A DNA stretch of 64,000 bases, from positions 620,001-684,000 of the forward strand of contig NZ_JAPEOZ010000001.1 of NCBI RefSeq assembly GCF_026340655.1. The letters are read 5' to 3'. This DNA comes from Streptomyces sp. NBC_01275 (GTDB taxonomy: Bacteria; Actinomycetota; Actinomycetes; Streptomycetales; Streptomycetaceae). The first letter of the stretch is position 1. Each line of letters begins with the position of its first letter. The notes under the pieces are model-generated. The model did not search any database. It worked only from the letters and a program-made list of their open reading frames with translations, and was not told the DNA's origin. Positions 19,495 to 27,826 of this stretch are shown one piece after another. The position numbers were made by a program, and so were the translations under genes.

Positions 19495-19600
19495 GGAGAA
19501 CCTTCCTCGACGGGGGGCACGTATCGAGGAATTCCCGGCGGGAGCGAGCCGGATGAATTGCAAGAACGAGCCGGATGGAAAGACCGAAGGAATTCCATCG

Positions 19601-19649
19601 GTTTAAAAAACAACAAGCTGGGGCCCCACCGTGAGGTGGGGACCCAGCT
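19601..19649 (-). terminator. Intrinsic terminator of the cold-shock gene
   Basis: A near-perfect 15-bp stem (19616-19630 with 19635-19649, one G-A mismatch) and 4-base loop is followed on the minus strand by a T-rich tract (TTGTTGTTTTTT). It begins 20 bases after the cold-shock stop codon and separates that gene from the helicase. Confidence 0.9.
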
Positions 19650-19668
19650 GCGTCCTGCGCTTTCGGCG

Positions 19669-19872
19669 TCAGGCGGGGGTGATGTTCTCCGCCTGCGGGC
19701 CCTTCTGGCCCTGCGTGACGTCGAAGTTCACCTTCTGGCCCTCCTGGAGCTCACGGAAGCCCTGGGTGGCGATGTTCGAGTAGTGGGCGAAGACGTCGGG
19801 GCCGCCGCCGTCCTGCTCGATGAAGCCGAAGCCCTTTTCAGCGTTGAACCACTTGACGGTGCCAGTAGCCAT
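19669..19872 (-). CDS. Cold-shock protein, CspA family
   Basis: A 67-residue single cold-shock domain that binds single-stranded RNA/DNA as a chaperone. Both RNP motifs are present: KGFGFIEQ (RNP1) and VFAHYSNI (RNP2). The start [14 protein letters not shown] is the standard beginning, and GGAG lies 7 bases before the ATG. The mRNA appears to have a leader of about 150 bases that carries a terminator-like hairpin, so expression may be controlled after initiation, as is common for csp genes. Confidence 0.97.
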   Translation of the reverse strand: MATGTVKWFNAEKGFGFIEQDGGGPDVFAHYSNIATQGFRELQEGQKVNFDVTQGQKGPQAENITPA

Positions 19873-19964
19873 GTCATATCTCCTTCGGGGCAGTGCCCGC
19901 GGGCCCACACTGTGTGAACCCGTGCGTTGCCACAATGAACCCCGTCCGGATGAGCCGGAGATAC

Positions 19965-19998
19965 AAAAAATGCCCGACGACATATAGTCGCCGAGGCA
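19965..19998 (-). promoter_or_regulatory. Terminator-like hairpin in the cold-shock gene leader (possible attenuator)
   Basis: On the minus strand an 11-bp stem with one bulged U and one G-U pair (19988-19998 region with 19971-19981, loop TATAT) is followed at once by TTTTTT (19970-19965). It lies about 95 bases before the cold-shock start codon and downstream of the best promoter candidate, so it could act as an attenuator. Alternatively it ends transcription from the kinase gene upstream. The rest of the 338-base gap 19873-20210 contains no gene. Confidence 0.55.
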
Positions 19999-20035
19999 CT
20001 TGAAGTTTCGGGAACCACAACTGCAACTACCCTCA

Positions 20036-20064
20036 AGCCTAGCACGCCCCATACATCCGTACTA
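20036..20064 (-). promoter_or_regulatory. Candidate promoter for the cold-shock gene
   Basis: A good -10 box TAGGCT (20041-20036, minus strand) has a weak -35 (TAGTAC) at 17-base spacing. Transcription would start near 20029, giving a leader of roughly 155 bases. The weak -35 limits confidence. Confidence 0.35.
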
Positions 20065-20210
20065 CTTTCCGCCTGTACCGCCGTGTCGCGCCGTGTCGCG
20101 CCCGTGCGGGAGCGGCGCGAAAGATGAATTTTCGGATTACACAAGGGGCGCGCACGGAGAACTCGCTCTTTCCCTGATCCCACGCCGGTCGAACGGCGGT
20201 CGACCGGCGG

Positions 20211-21884
20211 TCAGCCGCCGACCGCGAACTGGCTGCCGGTCTTCTGCCCGTCCGTCGTCTCGGCCGCGGCCACACAGCGGAAGACGCGCAGCCCCTTGTC
20301 CCATTCCGACGCGGTCGGCGGGAGGATGTCGACCCTCCACTCCTTCGCGGTCTCGCGGCCGCCGGGGACCATGGTCTCGGCCATCACCTCGGACGAGCAC
20401 AGCGCCTTGACGTCCGGATGCTTGATCAGGTCCCGCGCGTTGTTCGTCATGCCGTCGTCGGGCAGCGGGGCGATCGCGAAGGTCTCCCACACGTGCCGGG
20501 TCTGGCAGTCCGCGCGGCTGACGGTGATGATCCCCGAGATGTCCGTGATGCCGCTCCAGCACTCCGGGGTCGCCACGCACCGCCCGCCCACGCCGTCGAC
20601 GCCGGTCGCGGGACAGTTCTCCGTGGTGGTCGCGACGCCGAAGCCGGACACGCCCTTGTCCTCCTTGTCCGCGGCGGCGGCGCCGGAGGAGGAGTCCGCG
20701 GAAGCGCCTGAGGAGGAGTCCGCGCCGCCGCCGTCCGATCGGCCGTTCTCGTAGACGACCACGGTGACCGACACGCTCACGGTGACGGCCACGGCCGCCA
20801 GGACGGCGATCAGCCGGGGCCGTCGCCCTTCCTTCCGCTCCTTCCGCCCCCCGCCGCCGCCCGGCCCGGTGGCCTCGGTCGTACCGCCCGCGCCGTACGG
20901 AGGGGGCGGGCCATACGGCTGGGTGGAGGAAACAGAAGGAACGGAGGGAACAGGAGCAACAGACGGAACGGACGGAACAGGCGGCTCGTCGCGGTACGAC
21001 GGGACCGTGGTCATGGTGGGCGCAGGGCCGAAGCCGCCGGCGCCTCCCGGGCCGACGCCTCCTCCCAGGTCGACGGCGGCGAGGGCGTCGCGGAACGCGC
21101 CCGCGTCGGAGAGCCGCCGGGCCGGGTCCGGGGCCAGGGCGTGCCGGAGGGCGGCGTTGAGGGCGGCCGGCATTCCGGGCAGGTCGGGGTAGGGCCAGGT
21201 GTGGCGCACGATCAGCTCGGCGAGACTCAGCTGGGTCCCGTCGTCCGGGTGGTGCGGCGGGCAGCCCCGCAGCAGGGCGTAGACGGTGGCGGCCAGCGAG
21301 TACACGTCACCGGCCGGGCTGGGGTCCGCCCGGTGGAAGGCCTCGGGCGGGGCGTACGCGGGGGTCAGCGCCTCGCGCGTCACGGACAGCTCCCGCCCGG
21401 GTCGGGGCATGGCCGCCAGCCCGAAGTCGGTGAGAGCCACACCGCCGTACCGGTTGAACATGACGTTGCCGGGCTTGATGTCGCGGTGGAGCACGCCGGC
21501 GGCGTGGGCGGCCGCCACCGCGTCCGCGAGGCTCACGCCGATGTCGCGCGCCTCCTTCGGGGGCAGCGGGCCCTGCCGGTGCAGCCGGTCGCCGAGCGAA
21601 CCGCCGGGGCACAGCTCCAGGACCATGTAGGGGCGGTCGTCGGAGAGGACCCCGGCGTCGTACACGGGCACCACGTGCGGGTGTCCGGACAACTGCCCGG
21701 CCGCAGTGACCTCGCGCAGGAAGCGCTGCCGGTCGCGCGGGGTGGACAGCACCCTGCTGTCCACCTTCAGCGCGACCTCCCGGCCCACGGCCAGCTGTCT
21801 GGCCCGGTACACCGTGGCGAACCCGCCCCGGCCCAGGACCTCCTGGATCTCGTAGCCGGCCAGTTCCATTCGTTCGGGCCCCAT
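20211..21884 (-). CDS. Membrane Ser/Thr protein kinase (PknB-like) with extracellular domain
   Basis: A 557-residue Hanks-type kinase. Catalytic features: glycine loop LGRGGFATVY (18-26), ATP lysine Lys40 in VALKV, catalytic loop HRDIKPGN with Asp135, DFG at 153-155 and the APPEAF-type activation segment. After the kinase domain comes a Pro/Ser repeat linker (PSVPSVAPVPSVPSV), one transmembrane helix (about 358-385) and an extracellular part of about 170 residues with six or more cysteines (NCPATGVDG, GRCVATPECWSG, DCQTRHVWETFAI), probably disulfide-bonded. The external part resembles septum-formation-type domains rather than PASTA repeats. An ATG at residue 6 (21869) is an alternative start. 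The external ligand is unknown. Confidence 0.92.
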   Translation of the reverse strand: MGPERMELAGYEIQEVLGRGGFATVYRARQLAVGREVALKVDSRVLSTPRDRQRFLREVTAAGQLSGHPHVVPVYDAGVLSDDRPYMVLELCPGGSLGDRLHRQGPLPPKEARDIGVSLADAVAAAHAAGVLHRDIKPGNVMFNRYGGVALTDFGLAAMPRPGRELSVTREALTPAYAPPEAFHRADPSPAGDVYSLAATVYALLRGCPPHHPDDGTQLSLAELIVRHTWPYPDLPGMPAALNAALRHALAPDPARRLSDAGAFRDALAAVDLGGGVGPGGAGGFGPAPTMTTVPSYRDEPPVPSVPSVAPVPSVPSVSSTQPYGPPPPYGAGGTTEATGPGGGGGRKERKEGRRPRLIAVLAAVAVTVSVSVTVVVYENGRSDGGGADSSSGASADSSSGAAAADKEDKGVSGFGVATTTENCPATGVDGVGGRCVATPECWSGITDISGIITVSRADCQTRHVWETFAIAPLPDDGMTNNARDLIKHPDVKALCSSEVMAETMVPGGRETAKEWRVDILPPTASEWDKGLRVFRCVAAAETTDGQKTGSQFAVGG

Positions 21885-21950
21885 TGCTGCCGTACCCCCA
21901 CCCAGCGCACGACCCCGGGCAGGACGTCCGACCGAGGATGAGGCGAGACT

Positions 21951-23906
21951 CTAGCCGAGCGGCGGGGCAACGGTCTCGGTCGTGCCGTCGGGGAAGCCGA
22001 TGCGCAGGGTTCCGTCGGGAGCGGTGACCGCGTACGCGCCGGTCGGGATGTCCGCCGAGACCGGTCGATCAGCTGGATCGGTCGGATCGGCGGGATCGGC
22101 GGGATCGGCGGTGAGGACCACCAGCGTCGCCAGGAGCAGAGCGCCGCCCGGGTGGTTGGCGGTGAGGACCGGGACGGCCGAGTGGTCGCCGTAGGCGTTG
22201 TGGCCGCGAGCGCGGGTCACGGCGGCGGTGGCGTTCTGCCAGCCGAGCAGGCCGACGAGGGCGGAGGTCAGACCGTCGGCGCGCCGGGCCAGCGCCCAGC
22301 CCGGGCCGGTCCGTGCGGCGGGCGGGACGTCGTCGCAGGCCAGCGCCCAGCCGCCCTCCCTCACGGGTGTCCCGGCCGGGGCCTCGACGCGGTGGACGCG
22401 GACCTCCCACGGTCCGTGCACCACGCTCACGGTGGTGATGCGCGCGGGCTCGTCGCCGTCCGAACCGAGCGGGGTGTGCCAGGACGCGGCGCGCCGGCCG
22501 TCCGCGTACAGCGGGTGGATACGGCCGCGGCGGGTCGGGCCCGTCGGCGTCAGCAGCGCGATGCGGTTGTCGGGGCCGGGCGGCTCGTCGGCGGGCGGGG
22601 TCTCGGGGGCGGTGGCGGTGGAGTAGGCGAAAGCGGTGTAGTGCGGGCTGTCGTCGGACGGGGTGGGCGGCGGCGGGAGCCGGTCGGAGCCGTGGTTGAC
22701 CAGCCGGACGATTCCGTCGGCGGCCGTGGAGTGCAGCAGCCAGCCGGGGGCGGGCAGGGCCAGCCGCCGGTCGGCGGTGTCGACGGGGCCGGGTTCCTCG
22801 CGTGCCGTCCACACGGGGTGGTCGGCGGGCAGGAGCAGCCCGAGGAAGGCCTTGCTCGCCCAGTACGGGGAGGCAGGTCCCGAGTACGGCTGGGTGACGG
22901 GGAGGTAGGGGCCGTACCAGCCCAGACTCAACAGGCCTCGTTCGTCCGGCACTCGACGGTCCGTGAAGTGCTTCAGGGCGCCCGAGGCGAGGCGGCGGGT
23001 GCGGCCGGGCGGGAGCGGGGTGGCGTCGGCGAGGACGCCCGCCCACAGCGGGGCCGCGGCGGCGTAGCGGTAGGTGAGGGAGCGGCCCTGGTGGACGGGG
23101 GCGCCGTCGGAGCCGAAGAAGTGCTGGTGGACGCCGAGGAATTCGCGCAGCCGGGCGCGATGGGCCGCGACGCGGGCCGGGTCGGCGCGGGGACCGGCGA
23201 CGCGGGCCCACAGGGCGGGGTACAGATGCAGGGCCCAGCCGTTGTAGTGATCGAACTTCCGGCCGTCCCCGTCGGTGTACCAACCGCCCCCGCGATACCA
23301 GTCGTCGAGGCGGTCGAGGCCCGCGTCGATCTCCGCGCGGTCGTGCGGGCCGCCGACGGAGGCGAGGAACTCCTCCGTGATGACCTGGAACAGCCGCCAG
23401 TTGGAGTCGTTGGCGGTGGCGCCGACGAAACCGCCGAGCCAGTCGACGACCAACTCCTGTGTACGGAACGGGAGTCGGTCCCAGATCCAGGGACGGGTCT
23501 CGTGCAGGGCGAGGGCGACGGAGGCGGCCTCGACCATGGGCTGACCGCGGTCGGTGATGGGCGGCCAGTGCTCCGGATGACGGGGGTCGACGCCGGCGGC
23601 GAGCCCCGCGGCGTAGCGCTCGACGAGTTCGGGGCCGACCCGCCCGCCGGAGCCCGCGATGCGGAAGGCGGCGAGCAGGAACGAGCGGGCGTATCCCTCC
23701 AGCCCGTCCGACCAGGCGCCCGCGTGACCGGTGCGGCCGGGCAGCCGGTACTGGGCGAGTCCGGGCGTGGCGTACGGCCGCAACGCGGCCAGCAGCCGGT
23801 CGGCGGCGGCCTCCCAGTGGGCGCGGGTATAGCCGGTACGGGGGGACAAGTCATGGTCGGGGGGCGGCAGTTGGCCGGCGTCGGCCGACAGGTGCGGCGC
23901 GGTCAT
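21951..23906 (-). CDS. DUF2264 family protein, probable carbohydrate-active enzyme
   Basis: A 651-residue protein of the DUF2264 family, with an N-terminal alpha-toroid (SDGLEGYARSFLLAAFR, ANDSNWRLFQVITEEFLA, KFDHYNGWALHLYPALWA) like unsaturated rhamnogalacturonyl hydrolases and heparinase-like proteins, then a beta-rich C-terminal half. No signal peptide is visible, so it is probably cytoplasmic and acts on imported oligosaccharides. It is the last gene of a locus with a LacI regulator, a binding protein and two CUT1 permeases, which supports a saccharide role. The final 40 residues before the C-terminus include a DPADPADPTDPADRP repeat. Reaction unknown. Confidence 0.82.
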   Translation of the reverse strand: MTAPHLSADAGQLPPPDHDLSPRTGYTRAHWEAAADRLLAALRPYATPGLAQYRLPGRTGHAGAWSDGLEGYARSFLLAAFRIAGSGGRVGPELVERYAAGLAAGVDPRHPEHWPPITDRGQPMVEAASVALALHETRPWIWDRLPFRTQELVVDWLGGFVGATANDSNWRLFQVITEEFLASVGGPHDRAEIDAGLDRLDDWYRGGGWYTDGDGRKFDHYNGWALHLYPALWARVAGPRADPARVAAHRARLREFLGVHQHFFGSDGAPVHQGRSLTYRYAAAAPLWAGVLADATPLPPGRTRRLASGALKHFTDRRVPDERGLLSLGWYGPYLPVTQPYSGPASPYWASKAFLGLLLPADHPVWTAREEPGPVDTADRRLALPAPGWLLHSTAADGIVRLVNHGSDRLPPPPTPSDDSPHYTAFAYSTATAPETPPADEPPGPDNRIALLTPTGPTRRGRIHPLYADGRRAASWHTPLGSDGDEPARITTVSVVHGPWEVRVHRVEAPAGTPVREGGWALACDDVPPAARTGPGWALARRADGLTSALVGLLGWQNATAAVTRARGHNAYGDHSAVPVLTANHPGGALLLATLVVLTADPADPADPTDPADRPVSADIPTGAYAVTAPDGTLRIGFPDGTTETVAPPLG

Positions 23907-23975
23907 ACGGCGGTGGGTCCTCCGTCGGTCGGTGGGCCGTCGGACAGCGGGGGCCCTCGTCAGTCGGGCCGTCGG

Positions 23976-25061
23976 TCAGTGGGCGCGCCCGGGCGGGGGC
24001 GCGGCGACGCTGTCGCGTACGACGATGTGGGTGCCGAGCAGATGGTGGGCGCCGGCGGCGTTCTCCGGGTCGCGCAGGGCGATGCGTACGGCGGCGCGGC
24101 CGAGTTCCTCGGCGGGGGTGCGGACCGTGGTGAGGGGCGGGTGGAAGTCCTCGGCGAGCGGGATGTCGTTGTAACCGACGACGGAGAGGTCCTCGGGGAC
24201 GCGCAGTCCCGCCTCGGCTATGGCGCGCAGGGCGCCGGCCGCGACCATGTCGTCCCCGGCGAAGACGGCCGTGAACTCCGGGCGTTCCTTGAGGAGTTCG
24301 GCCATCGCGCGCAGCCCGGCGGCCCGGCCGAGGCCGCAGTCGACGACATGGGCGGCCTCCGGGGGCAGTCCGTGTCCGGCGAGGGCGGCGCGGTAGCCGG
24401 TGACGCGGGCGTCCAGGGCGGTGTTGCCGGGCAGTCCGCCGAGGAAGACGATCCTGCGGTGGCCGGCCGAGAGCAGGTGTCCGGTGATCGCGCGGGCGCC
24501 TGCCTCGTTGTCGAACTCGACGACCAGCGCGGGGATGTCGGGGTCGGGCGCCGGCCGGCCGCACAGCACCAGGCGGGCGCCGGCGGAGTCGAGGGCCTGG
24601 GCGTAGTGGGCGACGCGTTCGCGGTAGGCGTCGTCCTCGACGACCCCGCCGACCAGGATCACCAGCCGGGCGCCCTCCTCCCGCATGAGCTGCACGAACT
24701 CCAGCTCGCGTTGCGGGTCTCCGCCGGTGGTGCCGACCAGGCAGAGCCAGCCGTGGGTGGCCGCCTCCGCCTCGACGCCCTCGGCGACCTGGGCGTAGAA
24801 CGGGCTGGTGACCTGGCGGACGACGACGGCGACCGTCTTGCGGCCGCCGCCGACCAGAGCGCGGGCGTGGGCGTTGGCGACGTAGTCGAGGGCGCGGGCG
24901 GCGCGCAGGACCCGGGTGCGGGTGGCGGGCGGCACCGGGTAGTTGCCGCTGAGCACGCGCGAGACGGTGGCCACGGACACGCCCGCCCGCTCGGCGACCT
25001 CGCGGATGGTCACCCGGCCCTGCCCCGGCGACTGTCCCCGTCCCGGTCCCTGTGCGGTCAT
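23976..25061 (-). CDS. LacI-family transcriptional regulator
   Basis: A 361-residue repressor. The N-terminal helix-turn-helix is VTIREVAERAGVSVATVSRVLSG (about residues 17-39), with the hinge helix ending in ARALDYVANAHARAL. The ligand domain is a periplasmic-binding-protein fold (VAVVVRQVTSPFYAQVAEG, TAVFAGDDMVAAGALRAIAE, VVGYNDIPLAEDFHPPLTTVR). It sits between the binding protein and DUF2264 genes in the same orientation and probably represses the locus from the AAACGTTT site at 28847-28854, releasing on binding a sugar. The ATG 25061 has GAGGAG about 13 bases ahead; GTG at the HTH itself is less likely. Confidence 0.92.
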   Translation of the reverse strand: MTAQGPGRGQSPGQGRVTIREVAERAGVSVATVSRVLSGNYPVPPATRTRVLRAARALDYVANAHARALVGGGRKTVAVVVRQVTSPFYAQVAEGVEAEAATHGWLCLVGTTGGDPQRELEFVQLMREEGARLVILVGGVVEDDAYRERVAHYAQALDSAGARLVLCGRPAPDPDIPALVVEFDNEAGARAITGHLLSAGHRRIVFLGGLPGNTALDARVTGYRAALAGHGLPPEAAHVVDCGLGRAAGLRAMAELLKERPEFTAVFAGDDMVAAGALRAIAEAGLRVPEDLSVVGYNDIPLAEDFHPPLTTVRTPAEELGRAAVRIALRDPENAAGAHHLLGTHIVVRDSVAAPPPGRAH

Positions 25062-25156
25062 GTCGTACCCCGTTCTCCTCGTGCCCCTCGCCCGTGCGAG
25101 CGCTCTGTCCGCGTCTCGGCGCGCGCCTGCCGTGAGCGTCTGCCGGCGCCCCCGCC

Positions 25157-26806
25157 TCAGGTGTTGGCGGCGTGCTCCTCGGCGAACTCCCCGGCCATTC
25201 TGTCGCCGCCGCGGGAGCGCCATTTCCGTACCGCCTCGTCGTACTCCGACAGGGGGGCGCGGCCGGCGATCACGGCGGTGATCGTGTCGTCCATCAGGGC
25301 CTTGAGGGTGGCGCCCTGCGAGGTCTCGGTGCGGGACTTCAGACCGAAGGAGGCGTTGCGGATCGCGAGCGGGACCACCGCCTGCTGCCAGGTGTGCAGG
25401 GCGCGCACGGCGTCGGGCAGGCCCGGCAGGAACAGCACCTGGGGGCCCTCGGCGAGATAGCGGAAGGGCAGGTTGGAGACGTTCTCCACCTCGCCGAGCT
25501 TCGTCGCCTGCGGGGCGCCGTCCTTGCCGCGGGTGAAGTGGACGCCTTCCAGGCCGTAGTGGACGAGTTCCCACTCCTTGGTGCCGAAGGGGGCCGCCAG
25601 GTAGTCGAGGAGGCGCAGCAGCATCCGGACGCGTTCCTTGCCGGCCTTCTTCAGGATCGTGTAGCCGAAGGACCGGCGGGCGGCGACGAGGCCGCCGGGG
25701 GCGCCGTCGACGCTGTACGGCAGGGCCGGCGCCGGGGTCAACAGTCCCTCGGAGTCGGGGTAACGGCTCTGGTAGGCGCCGAAGCCGTCCTGGAGGGAGG
25801 CGACGGTGCCGTTGAGGTAGAGGGTGCTGAGGTCCACCTGGGACATCGAGGTGGCGTCGGGGTGGTAGGACCCGTTCTTGCGCAGCTGGGCCTGGAAGGC
25901 GACGGCGGCCTTGTAGCGGTCGTCGGCGTAGTTGGCGTGGAAGGCGCCGTTCTTGTCGACCGCCCAGCCGTTCGGGGCGTGGTGGGCGGCGGCGTGGACG
26001 GCGTTGCCGAAGAGGGAGCCGACGGAGGCGCCGAGGGCGTACTTCTTGCCGTGGGTGGCCTTCCTCGCCACGGCGGTGAAGTCGGCCGAGGTCCAGCCGC
26101 CCTTCATGCCGGCCTCGGTGAACAGGTCCTGGTTGAGCCAGAGGGTGGAGCCGGGCAGCGGGCGTTCCAGGGGGATGCCGTAGAGCCGTCCGCCGATGCG
26201 GCCCATGTCGTGCCAGGCGTGGGTGGGGATGCCGGCGAGGTTGGGGTAGTCCTTGGCCGCCGCGCCGGAGAGGTACGGGGTCAGGTCCTCGGCCCTGCGC
26301 TGCACGAACTGGGCCTCGCGGGGCAGGGTGACGCCGGTGAAGACGTTGATGACGTCGGGCAGCGAGTCGGGGTCGCCGGCCATCACGGTGGCCATCTTCT
26401 TCTGGTAGTCGGCCTGCGGGACCACCGTGAACTCGATCTCCACGCCGAGGGCCTTCTCCACGGCCCGCCAGTACTGGTTCTGCGCCGCCGGCTTGGGCGG
26501 GGTGCCGAAGGTGACGGTGAGGACCTTCACGGTGGAGCCGTCGCCGGGGGTGCGGGCGACCGAGGGGGCCAAGGTGGAGGGGTAGGAGGTGAAACCGGCC
26601 TGGACGCCAGCGTCGGTGGGGGCGAGGTCGGGTCGGGGGCCGGCGGTCGCCGCGTAGGCGGGCCACGGGGCCAGTTCCTTGCCCGCGTTGGAGACGTCTC
26701 CGTCGTCCGAACCGGTGGAGCACGCGGTCAGCAGACCGGGGACGGCGACGGCGGCGCCACCCGCGGCCACGGATCGCAGCAGCGTGCGTCGGGACATGCT
26801 GGGCAT
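25157..26806 (-). CDS. Extracellular sugar-binding lipoprotein of CUT1 ABC transporter
   Basis: A 549-residue type 1 extracellular solute-binding protein, long as in the LplA/oligosaccharide group. The N-terminus SRRTLLRSVAAGGAAVAVPGLLTAC combines a twin-arginine motif with a lipobox, so it is probably Tat-exported and lipidated. The segments EIEFTVVPQADYQKKMATVMAGDPDSLPDV and the C-terminal VRKWRSRGGDRM resemble polysaccharide-uptake binding proteins paired with LplB-type permeases. The gene is followed by lacI and preceded by the two permeases. ATG 26806 has AAAGG ahead; an ATG three codons later is possible. Substrate likely a uronate- or rhamnose-containing oligosaccharide by inference from DUF2264. 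Confidence 0.88.
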   Translation of the reverse strand: MPSMSRRTLLRSVAAGGAAVAVPGLLTACSTGSDDGDVSNAGKELAPWPAYAATAGPRPDLAPTDAGVQAGFTSYPSTLAPSVARTPGDGSTVKVLTVTFGTPPKPAAQNQYWRAVEKALGVEIEFTVVPQADYQKKMATVMAGDPDSLPDVINVFTGVTLPREAQFVQRRAEDLTPYLSGAAAKDYPNLAGIPTHAWHDMGRIGGRLYGIPLERPLPGSTLWLNQDLFTEAGMKGGWTSADFTAVARKATHGKKYALGASVGSLFGNAVHAAAHHAPNGWAVDKNGAFHANYADDRYKAAVAFQAQLRKNGSYHPDATSMSQVDLSTLYLNGTVASLQDGFGAYQSRYPDSEGLLTPAPALPYSVDGAPGGLVAARRSFGYTILKKAGKERVRMLLRLLDYLAAPFGTKEWELVHYGLEGVHFTRGKDGAPQATKLGEVENVSNLPFRYLAEGPQVLFLPGLPDAVRALHTWQQAVVPLAIRNASFGLKSRTETSQGATLKALMDDTITAVIAGRAPLSEYDEAVRKWRSRGGDRMAGEFAEEHAANT

Positions 26807-26840
26807 GACGAATGACCTTTCTGCGTGCGGCTCTTGGAGA

Positions 26841-26925
26841 GGCTGTGCGAGGTGATGGGCTGTGCGAGGTGACGGGCCGTGCGGGGTGATGGGCCGTGCG
26901 GGGTGATGGGCCGTGCGGGGTGATG
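26841..26925. repeat. Five 17-bp tandem repeats between permease and binding-protein genes
   Basis: Five consecutive 17-bp units of the type ggccgtgcggggtgatg; the last three are identical and the first two differ at two or three positions. They occupy the whole gap between the binding protein start and the permease stop. Not part of any gene. Confidence 0.93.
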
Positions 26926-26927
26926 GC

Positions 26928-27815
26928 TCAGCTCTTGACGGCGCCGGTGAGCACGCCCTTGGTGAAGTACTTCTGGAGGAAGGGGTAGACGAGCAGGATC
27001 GGCACGGTGGCGATGACCAGCACGGCCATCTGGATCGTCTGCGGCGCGTTGACCGTGGCCTCGCCGGTGGTGGTGTCGGTGAGGCCGGAGCCGGCCACGA
27101 CGTAGGTGCGCAGCACCTGTTGCAGCGGCCAGTGGTCGCTCTCCAGGTAGAGCGAGGCGTAGAACCAGGAGTTCCAGTACGCCACCGCGTAGAACAGGCC
27201 GACCACAGCGAGAGCCGCCTTCGACAGCGGCAGCACGACGGACCACAGGACGCGCCAGTCCCCGGCGCCGTCGAGGCGGGCCGCCTCGTACAGCTCCTCG
27301 GGGATGCCCTGGAAGAAGCCCCGCAGGACGACCAGGTTGAAGACGTTGACCAGCACCGGGAGGATCAGCGAGCCGTAACTCCCCAGCAGGTCGAGCTCCT
27401 TGACCAGCAGGAAGCCCGGGATCATGCCGGGTGGGAAGAGGAAGGTGAACAGGATCAGCAGCAGGACCGGTCGGCCGCCGAACACGCCGGGGCGGGAGAG
27501 GGCGTAGGCGAGGGTGACCGTGCAGGCGAGGCTGAGCGCGGTGCCGACGACGGTGACGCCGGCGCTGACGGCGAGGGCGTGGGTGACGATGCCGCCGTCG
27601 AGGATGTCCCGGTACGCCTGGAGGCTGGGGTTCTCGGGCCACAGCACCCAGCCGCCGTTCGCCACGACCTCCCGCGGGGCGGCGAGCGAGGTCGACAGGA
27701 TGACGAGGAAGGGCACGCACACCAGGAGGACGACCGCGGTGAGGGCGACGGCCTTCGCGGCCTGGGTGAGGGGCTTCGGCTTCTCCATCCAGCCGGGCCG
27801 GGCGTGGGCGCTCAC
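26928..27815 (-). CDS. CUT1 carbohydrate ABC transporter permease (YtcP/LplC-like)
   Basis: Inner-membrane permease, 295 residues, six predicted helices (AVALTAVVLLVCVPFLVILSTSL first). The conserved EAA loop reads EELYEAARLDGAGDWRVLWSVVLPLSKAA, where the ATPase docks. No ATPase gene is present in the locus; CUT1 systems in Streptomyces commonly share the MsiK ATPase encoded elsewhere. GTG at 27815 with GAGAGG ahead is preferred; an ATG nine codons later is the alternative. It lies 11 bases downstream of the partner permease. Confidence 0.9.
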   Translation of the reverse strand: MSAHARPGWMEKPKPLTQAAKAVALTAVVLLVCVPFLVILSTSLAAPREVVANGGWVLWPENPSLQAYRDILDGGIVTHALAVSAGVTVVGTALSLACTVTLAYALSRPGVFGGRPVLLLILFTFLFPPGMIPGFLLVKELDLLGSYGSLILPVLVNVFNLVVLRGFFQGIPEELYEAARLDGAGDWRVLWSVVLPLSKAALAVVGLFYAVAYWNSWFYASLYLESDHWPLQQVLRTYVVAGSGLTDTTTGEATVNAPQTIQMAVLVIATVPILLVYPFLQKYFTKGVLTGAVKS

Positions 27816-27826
27816 CTGTGGACCTC

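Noticed and set aside
22152..25460. Plus-strand open frame of 1102 codons
   Set aside because: Antisense to DUF2264 and LacI genes, which have convincing protein families.
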